The notes below the pieces were generated by a model. The model was given only the letters and a program-made list of their open reading frames with translations. It did no database searches and was not told the DNA's origin. 64,000 bases of DNA from NCBI GenBank assembly GCA_964528155.1, contig CAZGRL010000007.1:23781-87780 (forward strand), given 5' to 3'. The translations under genes and the position numbers were made by a program. This document shows, piece after piece, positions 1 to 9,015 of the stretch (its first letter is position 1; the number at the start of each line of letters is the position of its first letter). Origin of the DNA: G001797105 sp964528155 (GTDB lineage: Bacteria > Chloroflexota > Anaerolineae > Anaerolineales > E44-bin32).

Positions 1-740
1 GCACCGTACACTCCGGCGCCCAAGCCTGCCGGCCCGGCGCCGACGATAATCAGATCGTAGAACGGCTGGGTGGCTTGAGTCTGCAGCCCGACCCTCTCGG
101 CCAGGCTGCGGTTGTCGGGTTCGGCCAGGAATGATCCGTCCGGGAAGAAAACGACGGGGAGCTTGGCCTCCCCTTTGATCGCGCCTTCGACCAGCTCTTT
201 GGCCACACTGTCCGACTCGATATCCAGCCACTGGTACGGAATCTGATTCCTCGAGAGGAAGTCCTTGACTGCATGGCTGGTCGGTGACCAGAGCGTCCCG
301 GCCACCCGGATGCCGTCGTACGGAATCGGTACGGTCGCCAGCCAATCGCTCAGCAGATCATCCAGGACCGGGTAAAGGTTCTGTTCCGGCGGGTCCCAAG
401 GCTTCAACAGATAGTGATCCAGCCCAACCTGGTTGATGCTTTCGATCGCCGCCTCAGTGTCGGCATAGGCAGTCAGCAGCACCTTCCGCGCTTCCGGGTA
501 GATCTTCATCGCCCGAGTGAGGAACTCGGTCCCAATCATGACGGGCATTCGTTGATCCACCAAGAAGAGCGCAACCGGATCGTTTCGCTGCTTGAGGCGC
601 TGAACAGTCTGCATCGCCTCGGTGCCGGATCCGGCCTTCACGATCCGGTAGTCCCCCCGGTAGTGCTGACGCAGATCGCGCTCGACCGCGTTCAACACCT
701 GCGGCTCATCGTCGACCGTCATGATGATTGGCTTGGCCAT
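1..740 (-). CDS. Response regulator fused to thioredoxin-disulfide reductase (3' end outside window)
   Basis: The start is the ATG at 738-740; the frame is open to the window edge, so about 246 residues are visible. The N-terminal ~120 residues are a receiver domain: acidic pair in MTVDDEP, phosphoacceptor Asp in FLVDQRMP, and the conserved Lys-Pro in YLLKPWDPP. A glutaredoxin-like stretch follows (residues ~145-215, PYQWLDIESD, LPVVFFPDG). The visible end is the FAD-binding glycine motif DLIIVGAGPAGLGAG, typical of the TrxB/AhpF flavoprotein family. Fused receiver/thioredoxin reductases are a known family; the CxxC redox site lies outside the window. The natural inference is phosphorylation-controlled or signalling-linked disulfide reduction, but no partner kinase is adjacent. 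Confidence 0.82.
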   Translation of the reverse strand, partial: MAKPIIMTVDDEPQVLNAVERDLRQHYRGDYRIVKAGSGTEAMQTVQRLKQRNDPVALFLVDQRMPVMIGTEFLTRAMKIYPEARKVLLTAYADTEAAIESINQVGLDHYLLKPWDPPEQNLYPVLDDLLSDWLATVPIPYDGIRVAGTLWSPTSHAVKDFLSRNQIPYQWLDIESDSVAKELVEGAIKGEAKLPVVFFPDGSFLAEPDNRSLAERVGLQTQATQPFYDLIIVGAGPAGLGAGVYG

Positions 741-815
741 CTTCTCGTTATCCTTCTTCCGTCGCTCGTCCGCGTGGATCTATGTTCTTGTTCTCAACTG
801 ACCAGCAGGGAGCGA

Positions 816-3800
816 TCACGCCTTGGATAGCACACGCACTTCGGGAAGGTCGAGAAACGATCGTCGTAGCTCGGCTGATCCAATATGCTCGGCGATGAAT
901 TCGACGATCTGCCCGGCTATGGCGTAGTGCTTTTGGGCCGACTCCGCGTGGCCCAGCTTCGTCTCAACCCACCCCAATCCGGCCTCAGTCCTCCATTCGA
1001 GCCGGCGCGAGCCGAGAGCCTGCGCGCGTGCGCGAGCTTCCATGAGCGCCTGGCTCGCCCGCTCCCACTGCCCTTGCTGGATGAATGCCCGGCCTCGAAG
1101 TTCGTAGAAGTCGGGGATGTGGATCTCCTGTCCTCGTCCTCCGACGCGATCCAGGAAGCCTTCGACGACCTTCAGAGCATCCTCTGGGTGCTCTTTGGCG
1201 ATGGCCAACTCCGCTTCGGTCAGCGAGACGATGAATTCGATGAAGAACAAGCTGGTATCGTGCGGATAATTCTTGGCCTCGTCGAGACGAGCGGTCGCGG
1301 CTTCAACATCGCCGCCCCGCAACGACGCAAAGGACATGACTGCCAACGGCCAGGACCGCCAGGCTTGGAGATTCTCGACCGCATACTCCAGAGCCGCCTG
1401 ACTGACTTCTCGCGCTCTGTCGAATGCACCTAACTCAACATATCGGACTCCCAGCAACCCCCTCGTCCCCATGGATGCGCCGGTGAAACCCGCTTGGTCT
1501 CCCAGCCGGATGCACTCCTCCATTGTCTCGATGGCGAGTGCATAGTCGCCTCTCTCGGCATAGACCTCACCCTCAACCCACCGACTGTAGGACCGACCCC
1601 ACGTGTTGCCGATCACATCACTGATTTTGCGCGACTCCCGGGCGGCCTCGATCACTTGATCGAACTTCCCACGGAAGAAATGCATGACCGCCATGCTGCC
1701 GTAGCTGTCCGCCAGCATGGGTTGGTTCCCAAGTTCTCTCCAGAGATGTTGAGCCTCCCCAAGTACGCGGACAGCGTCCTCCGTCCGATCAGCTCCCACG
1801 TATCCGTGGATCGCCAGATCGTTAAGGGTGAATGCGGCTTGTTCCTTCAGCCCCTCTTCCCGAGCAATAGCCAGTGACTGCTCTCCGAACGGAATCCCCT
1901 CCTCTGGATGTCCCCCAAACTTCTCAGCCAGCATCATGTTCCATAGGATCTTCGCCTCGGCCGGTCGATCGTCCATCCCTCGCGCAAGCTCGAGAGCCTT
2001 CTCAGAAAGCATCTTACCCTTGGCCGCATCCGCCGCAGAATTTGGTGTCGAGTACACCGTCCCCTTGGCAATCAATGCCGCCAACTCGAGCATGCGTTCC
2101 TTCCTCCGTAGGGCCAAGGATTTCAGTTCCTCATAGTTGTTCAAGGCATCGTGATGCTGCCCGCTGAGCTCGAAGGCCCGTCCGCGTGACAGGTATAGGT
2201 GGAGCACGTCCTCGGCAGGGGCCTTGTCTTTATCCAGGATCTCGAGAGCCTGCGTGTATTGGGCAATGGCCTCCGCGTTGGCGTACAGCTTCATCGCGGC
2301 ATCGCCGGCCAACGTCGAGTACCTGGCGGCGCGCTCGTCTCCGGCTTCTCGAAAATGGTAGGCCAGCATTGGGTACAACTCCTCGAGCCGATCGGCGAAG
2401 AGCCGCTCAAGGGTTTCCCCAGTCCGTCGATGGAAATCCTTGCGTTGCGCTGCAAGAAGCGTGGCGTAGGTCACCTGCTGAACAAGAACGTTCTTGAAAG
2501 CGTACTCAAGTTCAGGAATGCGCGCCCTCTCCCGAACGAGATCGGCCCGTTGCAGACCCAGAATGCAATCTCGAAGCTCTGCGTGAAGTTGGGAGATTTC
2601 CTCCAAGACTTTGAAGGCGAACTGCCTGCCAATAACCGATGCCACTTGCAGGGTCAACCTTTCGTCGCGCTTGAGTCGATCCAGTCTCGCCTGCACCACT
2701 TTTTCCAGCGTGTCCGGAACGTGCAAATGGGCTTCCGACTGGCCGACCGTCCAGCCACTATCCCCCTTGACCAATTGCCCTTCTTCGATCAGATCGCGTA
2801 TAAGCTCCTCCAGGAAGAAGGGGTTTCCCTCCGAGATGTCGCAAATCCGATCCCGAACCGGCTCGGGCAACGCCGCTACCTCCAGAAGGCTGTCGATCAT
2901 CGCCTCGCTCGAGGCGCCATCGAGAGGACCGAGCGTAAGCTCCACGTACCGGTGAGGAAAATCGCTCTCCGCCTTGACTTTGAGCTTCCAGCATGGTTTG
3001 TCGCGCTCGGGCCTAAACAAAAGGAACAGCAGGAGAGGCGCCGTCTCGGTCGAGAGCAGGAGCGTCTGAATCAAATTGAGCGAGCTCAGATCCGCCCAGT
3101 GCAGGTCATCGAAGACCAGACATAGCGGCTGCTTCTCGGCGTGGGCTTCGACGGTCCGGCAGACCGCGCTGGCGATCCTTTGATTGAGCGTGCTTGCGTC
3201 CAAACCCTCGAGTGTGGCGGTGGCGGCCGAAGGGACGGGGGCGCCGAGCAGGACAGCCAGATAGGGCCAGATCTCGTCAGCCGTGTCACCCAGGAGGGGG
3301 ACGAGCCCTCGCTCGAGCTTCAGATCGAGCAGTGCCGGCGTGTCATCGGGGGCCAGATGCAAGAGTTCTCCAAGCAGGTTGAGTATCACCCCGTAGGGTC
3401 GGTCTTCCGCATAGGAGTAGGCGCGGCCTTCCGCCCAACGGACATCGTGGTCCTGAGAGTCTTCAATGACCTGTTGGAGCAGACGGGTCTTGCCTATCCC
3501 GGGTTCACCCAGGATACCGGCGATCGCTCCCCGGCCAGCAGCCAGGCCCTGGACAAGCTCCCCCAACTTTGCCCGCTCAGTCTGCCTCCCGATGAGCGGT
3601 GAAGGTAGCCCGCTGATTCCACGCTCGGACTCGGGCAGGCTACGTTCTGCCAGCAGCAAGAATGAGGTCACCTCGCCTTCGAAGCCTTTCACGGCCAACT
3701 TCTCTCGGTCCTCAAGCTCAAAGCGATGCCGGATCAGGCGTGCTGTATTCTCGCCGAGGAGCGTTTCGCCCGGGTTGGCGGCGCTTTGCAGCCGGGCCGC

Positions 3801-4301
3801 CAGGTTGATCGGATCGCCCATGGCGGTGTATTCGGTCAGCGCTTCACCCCCAACGTCGCCCATCACGACGCGCCCGGTGTTGATCCCGATGCGCAGTTGG
3901 AGCGGCATTCGAATCTCGGCGGAATACTCACCGATCAATTCGTGCGTCCGCAACGCGGCCAACGCCGCCCTCTCGGCGTCGTCCTCATGGCCGATCGGCG
4001 CCCCAAAGAATGCCAGAAGACCATCGCCCATGAGTCTGGAAACGTTGCCGCCGTACTCGTCGACCCCTTTGCTCATCCGTTTCAGGCAACGGTCGAGCAC
4101 GCCTTGAACCATCTCGGCTCCCATCCGCTGACCGAGCTCGCTCGACCCGACAACATCGGCGAACAAGATGGTCACCAGGCGGAACTCGCCCGCCCGCTCG
4201 GCTGAATCTGCATCCGTGCCGGCCGCGGCGAGCTGGGTACCACAGGCGTTGCAGAACCGCGCCCCCTCCGGATTCTCAGAATGACACTTTGGACATTTCA
4301 C
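816..4301 (-). CDS. Adenylate/guanylate cyclase fused to AAA ATPase and TPR repeats
   Basis: I prefer the GTG at 4301 (1161 aa) over a start 22 codons upstream, because the protein then opens directly with a zinc ribbon (CPKC...CNACG) and AGGA precedes the GTG. A class III cyclase domain follows (~45-215): FADVVGSSELG and GDGLLAFFGAP give the metal aspartates, and AMGDPINLAARL supplies the Asn/Arg pair, so it looks catalytically competent. Next comes a STAND-type ATPase with Walker A GEPGIGKTRLL and Walker B LCLVFDDLHWAD. The C-terminal half is helical TPR-like repeat. Such proteins are cytosolic signal integrators making cAMP or cGMP; substrate choice cannot be read reliably here. It is transcribed alone, divergent from the deoxynucleoside kinase operon. 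Confidence 0.88.
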   Translation of the reverse strand: MKCPKCHSENPEGARFCNACGTQLAAAGTDADSAERAGEFRLVTILFADVVGSSELGQRMGAEMVQGVLDRCLKRMSKGVDEYGGNVSRLMGDGLLAFFGAPIGHEDDAERAALAALRTHELIGEYSAEIRMPLQLRIGINTGRVVMGDVGGEALTEYTAMGDPINLAARLQSAANPGETLLGENTARLIRHRFELEDREKLAVKGFEGEVTSFLLLAERSLPESERGISGLPSPLIGRQTERAKLGELVQGLAAGRGAIAGILGEPGIGKTRLLQQVIEDSQDHDVRWAEGRAYSYAEDRPYGVILNLLGELLHLAPDDTPALLDLKLERGLVPLLGDTADEIWPYLAVLLGAPVPSAATATLEGLDASTLNQRIASAVCRTVEAHAEKQPLCLVFDDLHWADLSSLNLIQTLLLSTETAPLLLFLLFRPERDKPCWKLKVKAESDFPHRYVELTLGPLDGASSEAMIDSLLEVAALPEPVRDRICDISEGNPFFLEELIRDLIEEGQLVKGDSGWTVGQSEAHLHVPDTLEKVVQARLDRLKRDERLTLQVASVIGRQFAFKVLEEISQLHAELRDCILGLQRADLVRERARIPELEYAFKNVLVQQVTYATLLAAQRKDFHRRTGETLERLFADRLEELYPMLAYHFREAGDERAARYSTLAGDAAMKLYANAEAIAQYTQALEILDKDKAPAEDVLHLYLSRGRAFELSGQHHDALNNYEELKSLALRRKERMLELAALIAKGTVYSTPNSAADAAKGKMLSEKALELARGMDDRPAEAKILWNMMLAEKFGGHPEEGIPFGEQSLAIAREEGLKEQAAFTLNDLAIHGYVGADRTEDAVRVLGEAQHLWRELGNQPMLADSYGSMAVMHFFRGKFDQVIEAARESRKISDVIGNTWGRSYSRWVEGEVYAERGDYALAIETMEECIRLGDQAGFTGASMGTRGLLGVRYVELGAFDRAREVSQAALEYAVENLQAWRSWPLAVMSFASLRGGDVEAATARLDEAKNYPHDTSLFFIEFIVSLTEAELAIAKEHPEDALKVVEGFLDRVGGRGQEIHIPDFYELRGRAFIQQGQWERASQALMEARARAQALGSRRLEWRTEAGLGWVETKLGHAESAQKHYAIAGQIVEFIAEHIGSAELRRSFLDLPEVRVLSKA

Positions 4302-4804
4302 TCTTTCGATCCTCGCGTGCCAAGCAGGCAGATGCCAACATACCACCCACGTCGAACAAGGCTCCACCCCTCAGCGAAGTTTTCAGGTTGGACGAGTTAC
4401 GAGAGCGTCCGGGCCATCGCCTCACCAGCGAGGCCGATGTGACAAGTATACGCGATTCGCTGACGGCTGTCCTTCTTGTACGCCGGGCATGTACGCGCTC
4501 GACCCAGGAAGGAATGCTTTTGAACCCGAACGGTGCCTCGCACTCGCGTCATCACGGGGATTCCCTGGCGCCTGCAGGGTGCCTCGGCCAGCCGTGTCAT
4601 TACGCCTGCCCACCTGTGCCTGCGCCCAGGTGCAGGCAGGCCGAACGCCAGGGAGCGGGCTCCGTGGCTGAGCGGGCATCCAGGAGGAACATCTAGCCGG
4701 CGGGTCGATCCTGATCGCGACACCCGGGGACGTTGCGTCCCTCCCCGATCCCGGGTATCCTTGATCGTCGCCGACCCTCAGGCCCACATGCTCACAGGAA
4801 ACCG
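4302..4804. other. Divergent intergenic region, no gene recognised
   Basis: About 500 bp separate the cyclase start (minus) from the first deoxynucleoside kinase (plus). Frames open here are arginine/proline-rich and look like non-coding reading of GC-rich DNA. An imperfect inverted repeat (CCTGCCCACCTG near 4609 against CAGGTGCAGGCAGG near 4628) could form a hairpin. I see no tRNA or known RNA, and no clear -35/-10 pair. Confidence 0.4.
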
Positions 4805-5449
4805 ATGTATATCGCAATCGAGGGGGTGATCGGGGTCGGGAAGACATCCCTGGCCCGTCTGCTTCAACCTGTGTTCGACGCCCGATTGTTGCTCGAGGCC
4901 TTCGAAGAGAACCCATTCCTCTCGGACTTCTACAGCGACCGCACTCGCTTCGCATTCCAGACCCAGATCTTCTTCCTCTTGAGTCGCTATCGCCAACAGC
5001 GCGATCTGGTGCCTCAAGCCTCCGCTGGGAGCAACCTGATCGCCGACTACACCTTCGAGAAGGATTCACTTTTCGCTCGCTTGAATCTGGAAGGTGACGA
5101 GCTCGACACGTACATGCTCGTTCATGAGGCGCTGGCAGAGCGGATTGAGCGCCCGGACCTGGTCGTCTATCTCCGGGTGAGCACCGATATCGCCATGCAG
5201 CGCATCCAGATGCGCGATCGCCCCTTCGAGAGGCGGATGGAGCGGGATTACATCGATCGCCTCAACGCGGCCTATGAGTCATTCTTCATGAGCGCGCCCA
5301 GCAGCCGGGTGCTCACGATCGAGACCGACTCATTGGATTTCGTGATTCACCCCAGCCACCTCAAGCAGATCACCAATCGCATCCGGGCCGCGCTGGGGAT
5401 CCCGCCCTTCCAACCCGAGCTTCCGCTGATGGGAGACATGCCCCGGTGA
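4805..5449 (+). CDS. Deoxynucleoside kinase, dGK/dAK-like subunit
   Basis: The ATG at 4805 has ACAGGAA just upstream and gives 214 aa, the usual length for bacterial deoxynucleoside kinases. The P-loop is GVIGVGKTS (residues 7-15). The usual DRS region reads ADYTFEKDSLFA, the DY-F-KD form typical of dGK/dAK-type enzymes. The lid region RDRPFERRMERDYIDRL carries the phosphate-binding arginines. It phosphorylates deoxynucleosides in purine salvage; exact specificity is inferred. Its stop overlaps the GTG of the nucleotidyltransferase, and a second kinase of a different subtype follows. In lactobacilli two such subunits form a heterodimer, which is a reasonable model here. Confidence 0.88.
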   Translation: MYIAIEGVIGVGKTSLARLLQPVFDARLLLEAFEENPFLSDFYSDRTRFAFQTQIFFLLSRYRQQRDLVPQASAGSNLIADYTFEKDSLFARLNLEGDELDTYMLVHEALAERIERPDLVVYLRVSTDIAMQRIQMRDRPFERRMERDYIDRLNAAYESFFMSAPSSRVLTIETDSLDFVIHPSHLKQITNRIRAALGIPPFQPELPLMGDMPR

Positions 5450-6444
5450 GGATCACCCGCCGAAAGCTGATCGATCTGGCTCATCGAGAAGCCCAACGGC
5501 GGGCAGACGAAGAAGACATCGTCTCAGCCTACCTGATTGGTTCTGTTGCGAGGGGCGAGCCCCTCCTGGGAGGTACGGCTGACATCGACCTGGTCTTGAT
5601 CCATGAAGATCCACCTCCGGCCGCTCGAGAAGTCGTCCCACTCTCACAAGATATCCATCTGGACATCGCCCACCACGATCGCGCCCTGTATAGCGAGCCG
5701 CGCACTTTGCGGACCTCGCCCTGGTTGGGACCGATGTTGTACGACCCCCTGTTCATCCTCGATCCGGATCATTTCCTCGAGTGGGCTCAGGCCTCCGCCC
5801 GCAGCCAGTTCAATCGAGCGGACTACCGCGTCGCTCGGGCGAGCGCTCTTCTGGGGCACGCTCGAGCTCGCCTCGACCACCTGAACGATAGGCACTCGCC
5901 CGCGTGGATGACTGCCTTCACACAAACAGTCTCCGACGGTGCCAACGCCGTCGCCCTGCTCGCCGGTCCCCCAGCCGCCGGGCGTCGTCTCGCTTTGACC
6001 CTCAAGCAGCGCACGGCCGAGGCGGACCAACCTGAGGTCTTTGAGTCATTCCTCCGACTGATAGGCCTCGAGTCGGCCGACGGGAGTGACCTCCCCGACA
6101 GAATCTCCGCCTGGGCTCGAGCGTTCGAGCTAGCCTCGCCCGATTCAACTGATCCTCGTCTGGCGAGTTGCCGGTTGCGCTACTACCTTGCCGGCTTCGA
6201 GGCTCTCAACCAGGCCGGCTGGCCACAGGCGGTCGAATGGGGCCTGTTGTCGACCTGGCAGATCGCCGCCGGAGCGTTTGATCTCATGCCAAACGCCGAT
6301 GGAGCACGTTCGGCCTGGGAGGATTTCCTCCAGCACCTTGATCTGGGCGAATCCGCGGCCGAGCGCCGGGCTCGCGAAGCTGAAAGATTCCTGGATCGTG
6401 TCGAGGAGATACTCGACGTGTGGGCGGGCGAACATGGGGCTTGA
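5446..6444 (+). CDS. Nucleotidyltransferase-domain protein between two deoxynucleoside kinases
   Basis: The GTG start overlaps the kinase stop (GTGA), so translation is coupled. The 332-aa protein has a polymerase-beta-type nucleotidyltransferase motif: G32-S33, then D46 and D48 in GTADIDLVLI, and a third acidic residue D73 in IHLDIAH. All three metal ligands are present, so it is probably active. The remaining ~230 residues are helical and not recognised. Family members transfer nucleotides to small molecules, RNA or proteins; the substrate is unknown. It overlaps the next kinase by 11 nt, tying it to deoxynucleotide salvage. Confidence 0.75.
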   Translation: MRITRRKLIDLAHREAQRRADEEDIVSAYLIGSVARGEPLLGGTADIDLVLIHEDPPPAAREVVPLSQDIHLDIAHHDRALYSEPRTLRTSPWLGPMLYDPLFILDPDHFLEWAQASARSQFNRADYRVARASALLGHARARLDHLNDRHSPAWMTAFTQTVSDGANAVALLAGPPAAGRRLALTLKQRTAEADQPEVFESFLRLIGLESADGSDLPDRISAWARAFELASPDSTDPRLASCRLRYYLAGFEALNQAGWPQAVEWGLLSTWQIAAGAFDLMPNADGARSAWEDFLQHLDLGESAAERRAREAERFLDRVEEILDVWAGEHGA

Positions 6445-7117
6445 TGCATTCTCACAGGCGAGCACGACGAAACATTTCATCACGGTGGCCGGCAACATCG
6501 GCGTCGGCAAGTCCACCCTCGTTGGACTGCTGGCATCTCGATTGGGTTGGAAACCCTTCTTCGAGACAGTCGGCGAGAACCCCTATCTGGCCGATTTCTA
6601 TCGGGACATGCGCGCCCATGCGTTCCAGTCTCAAGTATTCTTCCTTGTCCGCCGGCTGCGCATCCACCGCGAGCTTGTTCAGCACCCGGCCTCGGCCATT
6701 CAGGATCGCAGCATCTACGAAGACGCCGAGGTGTTCGCCCGTAATCTCTACTTGCAGCAGATGATGGAGGAGCGAGACTACGCCACATACCAGGAGCTGT
6801 ATCAATCCATCAGCCAAGCACTGCCTCCGCCTGATCTCGTCGTGTACTTGCGCGCCTCGGTTTCGACCGTGCAGACACGGATCGCCCGCCGCGCCCGGCC
6901 ATTCGAACGAGATATTCCTCCAGATTATCTGGCCCGCCTCAACGAACTCTATGAGTCCTGGATCGCTCGCTTCACACTGTGTCCCGTGCTGTCGGTTCCG
7001 GCGGACGATCTCGACTTCGTCGCCCATGATAACCACCTGGAGTTAATCGTCCGCAAGATCCACGAGAAACTCGCCGGGAAGGAGGAGGTCCTTTTCAATG
7101 CCGACGAAGTCTCTTGA
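6434..7117 (+). CDS. Deoxynucleoside kinase, second subtype (dAK/dCK-like)
   Basis: The ATG at 6434 (227 aa) overlaps the nucleotidyltransferase end; GGGCGGGCG lies upstream. The P-loop is GNIGVGKST (20-28). The substrate and catalytic region is the canonical QDRSIYEDAEVFA form, unlike the DY-F-KD form of the first kinase in this operon, so the two are diverged paralogues rather than a recent duplication. The lid arginines are in RRARPFERDIPPDYL. Expected role is phosphorylation of deoxyadenosine or another deoxynucleoside in the cytosol. The last gene of a tightly overlapping three-gene operon. Confidence 0.88.
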   Translation: MGLDAFSQASTTKHFITVAGNIGVGKSTLVGLLASRLGWKPFFETVGENPYLADFYRDMRAHAFQSQVFFLVRRLRIHRELVQHPASAIQDRSIYEDAEVFARNLYLQQMMEERDYATYQELYQSISQALPPPDLVVYLRASVSTVQTRIARRARPFERDIPPDYLARLNELYESWIARFTLCPVLSVPADDLDFVAHDNHLELIVRKIHEKLAGKEEVLFNADEVS

Positions 7118-7275
7118 CCCTTCGGCTCGGCCTCCCTGCAGTGTGCGCCTGCTGTTTGCATCTCGACGTGCCCTACCCAAGATTTCGAAACGCTGTGCCA
7201 AAGGAATCTCCGCGCTTCCTATTGCCCACTCGATATCGCGATTGTCGCAATGTTGATCCCTTCGATCGCTCCCGC

Positions 7276-7304
7276 TTGATTAGCATTCCTAAATCCGGTA
7301 GAAT
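7276..7304 (+). promoter_or_regulatory. Predicted housekeeping promoter of spoVS
   Basis: TTGATT at 7276-7281 and TAGAAT at 7299-7304 are separated by exactly 17 nt. Transcription would start near 7311, about 50 nt before the spoVS ATG. Confidence 0.6.
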
Positions 7305-7361
7305 CGCACCGAATTCGCTCTGACGAATTCCCGTTGCACTTCCGCCAAAGGAGGGGGCCTG

Positions 7362-7622
7362 ATGGACACCATCAAGGTCTCTGCGGGTTCGCGCACTTCT
7401 GCCGTCGCCGGAGCCATCGCGGGGGTTATCCGGGAGCACAAACGCGCCGATGTCCAGGCCATCGGCGCTGGCGCGGTCAATCAGGCCATCAAGGCTATCG
7501 CCATCGCACGTGGTTATCTGAACGAGGACGGCATCGACGTCGTTTGCATCCCTGAGTTCACGGCTGTGGATATCGACGGGAAGGAGCGAACGGCCGTCCG
7601 ACTTGTCGTCGAACCACGCTGA
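7362..7622 (+). CDS. spoVS: Stage V sporulation protein S (SpoVS) family
   Basis: The ATG is preceded by AAAGGAGG, a textbook ribosome binding site, and encodes 86 aa, the normal SpoVS length. The Alba-like sequence is strongly conserved: IKVSAGSRTSAVAGAIAG, the GAGAVNQAIKAIAIARGYL core, and a C-terminal beta pair ending RTAVRLVVEPR. SpoVS acts in spore coat and septum formation in Bacillus, but the family is widespread in non-sporulating bacteria, where it is a small probable nucleic-acid-binding protein of unknown role. It has its own promoter and is followed by a strong hairpin, so it is monocistronic and probably well expressed. Confidence 0.95.
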   Translation: MDTIKVSAGSRTSAVAGAIAGVIREHKRADVQAIGAGAVNQAIKAIAIARGYLNEDGIDVVCIPEFTAVDIDGKERTAVRLVVEPR

Positions 7623-7667
7623 ACGCACCTCAGGCGGATGGGGGCTATGCCGCACGGCGGGGTCCTA

Positions 7668-7710
7668 TGGATCAAGAAGCCGCACAGTCGTTGTGCGGCT
7701 TCTTGATCCA
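7668..7710. terminator. Perfect 19-bp hairpin between convergent spoVS and holB
   Basis: TGGATCAAGAAGCCGCACA (7668-7686), a 5-nt loop, then the exact reverse complement (7692-7710). It lies between convergent genes and is likely a bidirectional terminator, although neither strand has a long U tract. Confidence 0.7.
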
Positions 7711-7764
7711 GTCAGCTGGCCCGCCTCGGCCTGACCCAGGCCGGGACACATCATGCCCCCTGAG

Positions 7765-8778
7765 TCACTCCCCGGAGGCCAGTTTCGGGAAGTCGAGCAT
7801 CAACGCCTCGAAGGCCAGCCTCAAATTCGCGTTGCGGCTAATACCTTCAAGCGTGTACTGAGTCGCCTCCACCGCCGAGACAACTTGATCCGGCTGAAGC
7901 GACCCTGCAATCTTCTCGATCAGCCCATCTTGTTCGGCGTTGCCACTTGCTTGATCCGCCCCGTAGCTGCGATGCATGACATGCCGCCAGAGAGCCAGCC
8001 ATGTGTCGAGTACCTCGAGCCCTCTTTCACGCCGGTCGCCAGCCTCGCCACGCTGCGAGAGCTTCTCGACGTAGCGAAACCGCTCAACCAGTGAGGCCTG
8101 CAGCAGCGAACGTAGATCGTCTCCGAGCTGCCTGCGCCGCGTCAGCGCCCGATCATCGCTCGCGAGCTGGATCGCCCTCCCGGGACGGCCTCCTGACAGT
8201 GCTGCCGCCAGGGCTGCTCTCTCTGGCTCCACACCGCGTGCCTTTAGCCCTTCGGTGATCTCAACTGTGGGGACCGTCCGTAAGGCGATCATCTCGCAGC
8301 GTGACACAATTGTGGGGAGCAGGCTCTCCGGAGCTCGGGCGGTCACGATCAGTACGGCCTGAGATGCGGGCTCTTCGAGGGTCTTCAGCAAGGCATTCGC
8401 GGCGCTGGCATTGGCCTCATGAAACCGAAGCATGAGCGCGATCCTCCACCGACCCTCAAACGGAGCCAGCGCCAACCTGCGTTGCAGTTCCCGGATCTGC
8501 TCAACTTTGAGCACGCCGCCGACGTGATCGGCTTCGATTCGATGGAGATCCGGGTAGGTTCCTTCAGCGATGAGGCGACAGGCCCGACACTCGCCGCAAC
8601 TCTCTCCCGCCGCCGGAGGGTTCAGGCAGCTCATAGCTGAGGCCAGGCCGATCGCCAGCGTACGCTTGCCTACACCATCAGGCCCACAAATGAGGTAAGC
8701 CTGGCGTGTCCTGCTCTGCGAGAGATGGCGGCGGAAGAGCTCGACGGCCCACTGGTGTCCGATCAGGTCCCAGGTCAT
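7765..8778 (-). CDS. holB: DNA polymerase III delta' subunit (clamp loader)
   Basis: The 337-aa protein opens with a RuvB-like AAA+ fold: LIGHQWAVELF, P-loop GPDGVGKRTL, the zinc-binding cysteines of CGECRAC, and the sensor region ANALLKTLEEPAS followed by LLPTIVSRCEMI. These are the signatures of delta'/DnaX-type clamp-loader ATPases; the intact P-loop is less usual for delta', so a short DnaX-like variant is the alternative. It loads the sliding clamp at replication forks. The delta subunit gene holA lies 1.5 kb away on the other strand. Confidence 0.88.
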   Translation of the reverse strand: MTWDLIGHQWAVELFRRHLSQSRTRQAYLICGPDGVGKRTLAIGLASAMSCLNPPAAGESCGECRACRLIAEGTYPDLHRIEADHVGGVLKVEQIRELQRRLALAPFEGRWRIALMLRFHEANASAANALLKTLEEPASQAVLIVTARAPESLLPTIVSRCEMIALRTVPTVEITEGLKARGVEPERAALAAALSGGRPGRAIQLASDDRALTRRRQLGDDLRSLLQASLVERFRYVEKLSQRGEAGDRRERGLEVLDTWLALWRHVMHRSYGADQASGNAEQDGLIEKIAGSLQPDQVVSAVEATQYTLEGISRNANLRLAFEALMLDFPKLASGE

Positions 8779-8868
8779 GCCACGATTCTAGCCCACCATA
8801 GATCGATCCACCAACCTTGCCGGAAAGGAGGGCCCGCTCCATTTCGGGGGGCGCGTCCTCGTTCTAGA

Positions 8869-8921
8869 GGGAAAATGTGTGTTGGACGGCGGCACAGCCG
8901 CCGTCCAACTCACATTCTCCC
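8869..8921. repeat. Hairpin between divergent holB and HTH regulator
   Basis: GTTGGACGGCGGC (8881-8893), loop ACA, then the exact complement (8897-8909). AATGTG/CACATT and flanking GGG/CCC extend the stem with single mismatches. It cannot terminate either neighbour, since both start here and run away from it. Confidence 0.7.
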
Positions 8922-8961
8922 CTATTCCTCGCGAGGCACTTGCGCACAACTCTGCTGAGTC

Positions 8962-8991
8962 TTGACGGAATCTACCTGGACCTGTAGATTC
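8962..8991 (+). promoter_or_regulatory. Promoter with 24-bp palindromic operator for the HTH regulator
   Basis: TTGACG (8962-8967) and TAGATT (8985-8990) are 17 nt apart. GAATCTAC (8968-8975) and its exact inverse GTAGATTC (8984-8991), spaced by 8 nt, fill the spacer and cover the -10 box. A dimer bound here would block RNA polymerase. The gene it precedes encodes a DNA-binding protein, so autorepression is the obvious hypothesis. Confidence 0.6.
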
Positions 8992-9015
8992 ACCCATGTT
9001 CGACAGGAGACCCAA

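Noticed and set aside
4289..4700. Several overlapping open frames on both strands
   Set aside because: Compositions rich in Arg, Pro and Ser, no ribosome sites, and no family likeness; they look like chance frames in GC-rich DNA.
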